Positions 61,350 through 64,000 of a DNA stretch of 64,000 nt are shown piece by piece. A program made the translations under genes and the position numbers. The notes beneath the pieces were generated by a model. The model saw nothing but the letters and a program-made list of their open reading frames with translations, did not search any database and was not told where the DNA came from. Source of the stretch: JAJZXY01 sp046706185 (GTDB lineage: Archaea > Thermoplasmatota > Thermoplasmata > Sysuiplasmatales > Sysuiplasmataceae); NCBI GenBank assembly GCA_046706185.1, contig JBJKPR010000036.1, positions 1 through 64,000 of the forward strand, written 5' to 3'. The first letter of the stretch is position 1, and each line of letters starts with the position of its first letter.

Positions 61350-61805
61350 ATGGAGACAAAGGATATCACTCAACCGTACAACGAGGCCATGGATATGCTG
61401 AATAAGTACGGGTACCGCCCTTCGACCAGGATCGATGAATTGGTGAGGTGGTTTGAGTGTGATACGCCTAACCCAGACATCGGACTTGAAGCTGTCATAA
61501 AGAACAGGTACCTTGTTGCTCATGAACTCATAGAGATAGATGAAGTGAAGCGAAAAGGGCTGAAACTGACCAAGGACGTAATTCTTAAGAATCCTACCAA
61601 AGTGGATGCAGCCCATCTGCGAGCGGCAGAAATCGAAATTGAGATTGCAGAAAGGGAGAGGGACTATTCACATATAAAACAGAGATACCGCCACATCAAA
61701 GGTTGGTCCGAAGAACCGAATATGCCGGAGTCGCTTCGCGCACAATACGCCGACTTCTACAGGCACGTGACTGACATACTGAGAAAGGCGGCAGGCAATC
61801 CCTGA
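61350..61805 (+). CDS. Hypothetical protein inside the tRNA-Cys-linked segment
   Basis: 151 aa from ATG 61350 (METKDITQPYNEAMDML). It is mostly helical and charged: YNEAMDMLNKYGYRPSTRID, LVAHELIEIDEVKRKGLKL, AEIEIEIAERERDYSHIK, and a C-terminal helix DFYRHVTDILRKAAG. There is no TM segment, signal or recognised catalytic motif; several His/Glu in the middle (AHELIEIDE, HIKQRYRHIK) might bind metal. It is the only gene between the two direct-repeat copies. No family is recognised. Confidence 0.6.
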   Translation: METKDITQPYNEAMDMLNKYGYRPSTRIDELVRWFECDTPNPDIGLEAVIKNRYLVAHELIEIDEVKRKGLKLTKDVILKNPTKVDAAHLRAAEIEIEIAERERDYSHIKQRYRHIKGWSEEPNMPESLRAQYADFYRHVTDILRKAAGNP

Positions 61806-61853
61806 TCTTTGCGAAAAATACCGGAGCGGTGGTCGTGTACTTCCCTTGGGAGT

Positions 61854-61886
61854 GAAATCTGAACTCGTTGAGTAGAGCCGGGAAGG
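61854..61886 (+). repeat. Direct repeat copy 2 (att-like, at tRNA-Cys 3' end)
   Basis: GAAATCTGAACT (61854-61865), 8 variable bases, then AGAGCCGGGAAGG (61874-61886), whose last 11 bases are the complement of the tRNA-Cys 3' end. Confidence 0.7.
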
Positions 61887-61959
61887 AGATTTGAACTCCT
61901 GTCTGCAGATGTCGGTGTTTCCTCTGCAGTCTGCCACATGGCCGCTCTGTCATCCCGGC
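61876..61959 (-). tRNA. trnC: tRNA-Cys (GCA) with 13-nt intron
   Basis: Acceptor GCCGGGA/TCCCGGC, discriminator T. Anticodon stem GCAGA/TCTGC; loop CTGCAG...A gives anticodon GCA (61927-61925). T arm AGGAG-TTCAAAT-CTCCT. A 13-base insertion (61923-61911) lies between positions 37 and 38. CCA is not encoded. The D stem is only 3 bp (ACA/TGT). Confidence 0.95.
61911..61923 (-). other. tRNA-Cys intron
   Basis: AGGAAACACCGAC in the tRNA sense, at the canonical 37/38 site. It has the same length as the tRNA-Thr intron but a different sequence. Confidence 0.88.
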
Positions 61960-61984
61960 TGAATATAAATTGGATAGCCACCCG

Positions 61985-61995
61985 GATTATAATTC
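61985..61995 (-). promoter_or_regulatory. TATA box of tRNA-Cys
   Basis: GAATTATAATC on the minus strand, 26-36 nt before the tRNA 5' end. Confidence 0.65.
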
Positions 61996-61996
61996 T

Positions 61997-62959
61997 TTAT
62001 GCGCCCCTCTTGTTCCTGCCGATTATTGCAGCGGTCACTTTCTCGGCTGCCTCGTACGGGCTAAGCCTCCTGTCTGCAACATCTCTCACCACTGATTCCA
62101 GCTCCCCCGGCGAAAGGCTGGCGGCCGCCTTCCTGTGAATTTCCATTGTCACTAAGTCGAAGATTTCTTTTCGAGCCTGCCTTGCCCGCCTTTCAAGGTA
62201 CCTGTCAGGCAGGGAAACCCAGGACCTGTGCTCAGCAATCTGCTTCAGAAGCTCTTCCAGCCCCTTACCCGAGGCTGCAGAGGCAAGCAGGACAGGCGGC
62301 TTCCACCCCTCCCAGTCATCGACGAGGTCAAGCATCGACTTCAGGTCCGCAGCTGTTGCCATCGCACCCGGCAGGTCCATCTTGTTAACCACATATATGT
62401 CAGCGATCTCAAGCAGGCCCGCCTTTATCGACTGCACATCGTCCCCCGTTCCAGGCATGGTGACAACTGCAATAGTGTCAGCGAGGCCCATGATGTCAAC
62501 CTGAGTCTGGCCCGCCCCGACCGTTTCCACGATAATCTCGTTGCATCCCAGGGCATCAAGTATCCTTATCACGCCGGATGCCTGAAGCGAAAGTCCGCCG
62601 GTGCCTCCTCTGCTGCCCATGCTCCTGATGAAAACGCCTGGATCGCCAGACAGGTCCGTCATCCTAATCCTGTCCCCGAGAATTGCGCCTCCCGTCAGCG
62701 GGCTAGTGGGGTCAACAGCAACTATGCCCACCGTCCTCCCGGCCTTCCTGAAGCTCTTTGCAACCTCGAACACAAGTGTGCTCTTCCCCACGCCCGGAGC
62801 GCCAGTGATGCCCAGAACAGAAGCCCCCCTTGAGCCGCTGAAGACAACCTTCATCGCCTCCTCGTATCCCTCGTCCTCGTCCTCCACGACGGAAATGAGC
62901 CTGGCGGCCGCCTTCCTGTCCCCCTTTGTTATTGCCTTTGCAAGAGTGATGTAATTCAT
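61997..62959 (-). CDS. meaB: Methylmalonyl-CoA mutase-associated GTPase MeaB
   Basis: 320 aa from ATG 62959 (MNYITLAKAITKGDRKA), with AGTGAT upstream; GTG 62968 adds three residues. G3E GTPase motifs: Walker A GAPGVGKST, VDPTSPLTGGAILGDRIRM, the Switch/Walker B region IIVETVGAGQTQVD, and NKMD base recognition. The C-terminal dimerisation helix is DLVTMEIHRKAAASLSPGE. MeaB guards and reactivates the B12 cofactor of methylmalonyl-CoA mutase, whose subunit genes lie just upstream on the same strand. Confidence 0.95.
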   Translation of the reverse strand: MNYITLAKAITKGDRKAAARLISVVEDEDEGYEEAMKVVFSGSRGASVLGITGAPGVGKSTLVFEVAKSFRKAGRTVGIVAVDPTSPLTGGAILGDRIRMTDLSGDPGVFIRSMGSRGGTGGLSLQASGVIRILDALGCNEIIVETVGAGQTQVDIMGLADTIAVVTMPGTGDDVQSIKAGLLEIADIYVVNKMDLPGAMATAADLKSMLDLVDDWEGWKPPVLLASAASGKGLEELLKQIAEHRSWVSLPDRYLERRARQARKEIFDLVTMEIHRKAAASLSPGELESVVRDVADRRLSPYEAAEKVTAAIIGRNKRGA

Positions 62960-62981
62960 TGCAATCACTGCGCTGTCTGTT

Positions 62982-63380
62982 TCAGCTCTTGCGCTTGAGT
63001 TTCTCCCTGTGGAACTGCACTATGTCCTCAATAGGGGTCCCTGGGCCAAATATGGCTGCTATGCCGCACTTCTTCAGCGCCGGTATATCCTCCTCAGGTA
63101 TGATGCCGCCTGCGGTGACTACGACCTTCATCCTGTTCTTTCGGACCAGCTCCATGACTCTGGGGAAGAGCACGTCGTGCGCACCCGAAAGGCTGCTGAG
63201 CCCGATTGCATCGACGTCCTCCTGTATTGCTGTCTGCACTATCTGCTCGGGAGACTGGTGGAGGCCCGTGTATATCACCTCCATTCCTGCATCCCTGAGG
63301 GCCCTTGCCACTACCTTCGCGCCCCTGTCGTGGCCGTCAAGCCCCGGTTTTGCGATGAGAACACGTATTTTGCGCGGCAT
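62982..63380 (-). CDS. Methylmalonyl-CoA mutase, cobalamin-binding subunit
   Basis: 132 aa from ATG 63380 (MPRKIRVLIAKPGLDGHD), with AGGTGA 6 nt upstream; GTG 63389 would add three residues. DGHDRGAK holds the lower axial His for B12. IGLSSLSGAHD and VVTAGGIIPEEDIP line the nucleotide loop pocket. It is the separate small subunit typical of archaeal mutases. It follows the large-subunit stop by 9 nt and precedes meaB. Confidence 0.95.
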   Translation of the reverse strand: MPRKIRVLIAKPGLDGHDRGAKVVARALRDAGMEVIYTGLHQSPEQIVQTAIQEDVDAIGLSSLSGAHDVLFPRVMELVRKNRMKVVVTAGGIIPEEDIPALKKCGIAAIFGPGTPIEDIVQFHREKLKRKS

Positions 63381-63389
63381 CCTGTTCAC

Positions 63390-64000
63390 CTATATAATGC
63401 GCTGCTCCCTGTACTCCCCGAAGACATCGCGCAGGACGCCGGTCACCTCTCCGAGAGTCGCCTTTGCCTTGACCGCGTCAAGTATCGCTGGCATTGTGTT
63501 TTCCTCCCCTTCGGCCGTTTTCCTGAGCCTGTCGAGTGCTGCCTCATACTTCGATCTGTCTCTTGTCCTTCTCAGTCTCCTTAATCTTGATATCTGCCTG
63601 TCCCTGCCCTTGGGGTCAAGCCTGAGGATTGGTATGTCGAGTGGCTCGTCCGTCGTGAAGTCGTTGACACCGACTACTATCCTCTGTCTGCGCTCCACGT
63701 CCTTCTGGTACCTGTATGACGACTCGGTTATCGCCTTCTGGAAGTAGCCCCTCTCAATGGCGCCGATGACGCCGCCGTAGCCCGATATGTCATCGAATAT
63801 CCTGTATGCCTGGTTCTCCATCTCGTCCGTCAGCCACTCGAGGTAATACGAGCCTCCCAACGGGTCTATGACGTTCGGCAATCCGCTCTCATACGCTATT
63901 ATCTGCTGCGTCCTGAGAGCGGTCCTGACAGCCTTCTCAGTCGGTAGGGCAAGCGCCTCGTCGAGGGAGTTTGTGTGCAGTGACTGGGTACCGCCGAGGA
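63390..64000 (-). CDS. Methylmalonyl-CoA mutase, catalytic subunit (C-terminal part)
   Basis: The frame runs from the right window edge to TAG 63392-63390, so the 5' part is missing; the apparent start inside at 63881 is not a true start. Near the edge, GGTQSLHTNSLDEALALPTE and RTALRTQQIIAYESG are the mutase substrate-site segments, followed by DPLGGSYYLEWLTDEME and GVNDFTTDEP. With the small subunit it interconverts methylmalonyl-CoA and succinyl-CoA, feeding propionyl-CoA into the TCA cycle (aconitase is also in this window). Confidence 0.95.
   Translation of the reverse strand, partial: LGGTQSLHTNSLDEALALPTEKAVRTALRTQQIIAYESGLPNVIDPLGGSYYLEWLTDEMENQAYRIFDDISGYGGVIGAIERGYFQKAITESSYRYQKDVERRQRIVVGVNDFTTDEPLDIPILRLDPKGRDRQISRLRRLRRTRDRSKYEAALDRLRKTAEGEENTMPAILDAVKAKATLGEVTGVLRDVFGEYREQRII

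Noticed and set aside
1..64000. CRISPR array, rRNA, large tandem DNA repeats
   Set aside because: Read through on both strands; none seen. Protein-level repeats in surface proteins are not DNA tandem arrays.

Overview
The window is chromosomal DNA of a mesophilic-to-moderately thermophilic archaeon, most likely Thermoplasmata (Thermoplasmatota) or a close relative. Archaeal markers are RpoK, uS2, a Memo-family protein, AglB, GfcR, archease, ZPR1, archaeal-type TATA boxes with many leaderless or short-leader genes, GTG/TTG starts, and tRNAs with 13-nt introns at 37/38 and no encoded CCA. The Thermoplasmata placement is inferred from gene content; it was not tested by phylogeny.

Layout. (1) 0-5 kb: edge of an IS607-type element, a GcvH-TusA fusion protein tail-to-tail with a rhodanese, a small zinc protein, an acyl-CoA dehydrogenase and a class III aminotransferase. 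(2) 5.2-6.9 kb: information-processing operon rpoK-rpsB-memo. (3) 6.9-14.8 kb: a large surface protein, two more class III aminotransferases, one coupled to a four-cluster ferredoxin, an Lrp/AsnC regulator, and a tandem winged-helix regulator with a 3-TM partner. (4) 15-23 kb: a surface/cytoskeleton-like module in which a secreted protein facing a convergent DUF835 protein occurs twice. The second DUF835 protein carries a bactofilin-like beta-helix and a coiled coil, and a GT-C-like membrane protein is divergent from it. (5) 23-26 kb: SOD, a stand-alone AsnB-like synthetase, a GNAT and PyrF. (6) 26.5-33.9 kb: a giant AglB oligosaccharyltransferase (about 2214 aa) translationally coupled to a small secreted protein. 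(7) 34-38 kb: NUDIX protein and a three-subunit molybdenum hydroxylase. (8) 38-45.8 kb: tRNA-His, HD hydrolase, isochorismatase-fold protein, GfcR, RNase H-fold protein, mevalonate-pathway decarboxylase plus archease, M24 peptidase, cyclophilin-like protein, ZPR1, and intron-bearing tRNA-Thr. (9) 47.5-56.6 kb: aconitase, thioesterase-endonuclease III, family 5 uracil-DNA glycosylase, and a complete sugar-type ABC importer. (10) 56.6-61.9 kb: a gene-poor accessory stretch of small single-gene units. It ends in a 0.8-kb segment flanked by an imperfect direct repeat that includes the 3' end of tRNA-Cys. (11) 62-64 kb: MeaB and methylmalonyl-CoA mutase small and large subunits, the last cut by the window edge.

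Together the genes indicate a peptide/amino-acid and fatty-acid or propionate-using heterotroph (aminotransferases, acyl-CoA dehydrogenase, methylmalonyl-CoA mutase, aconitase, molybdenum hydroxylase, sugar importer). It appears to have a heavily glycosylated surface made of Ig-like and carboxypeptidase-regulatory-like repeat proteins, an aerobic lifestyle (SOD), and base-excision repair genes next to each other.
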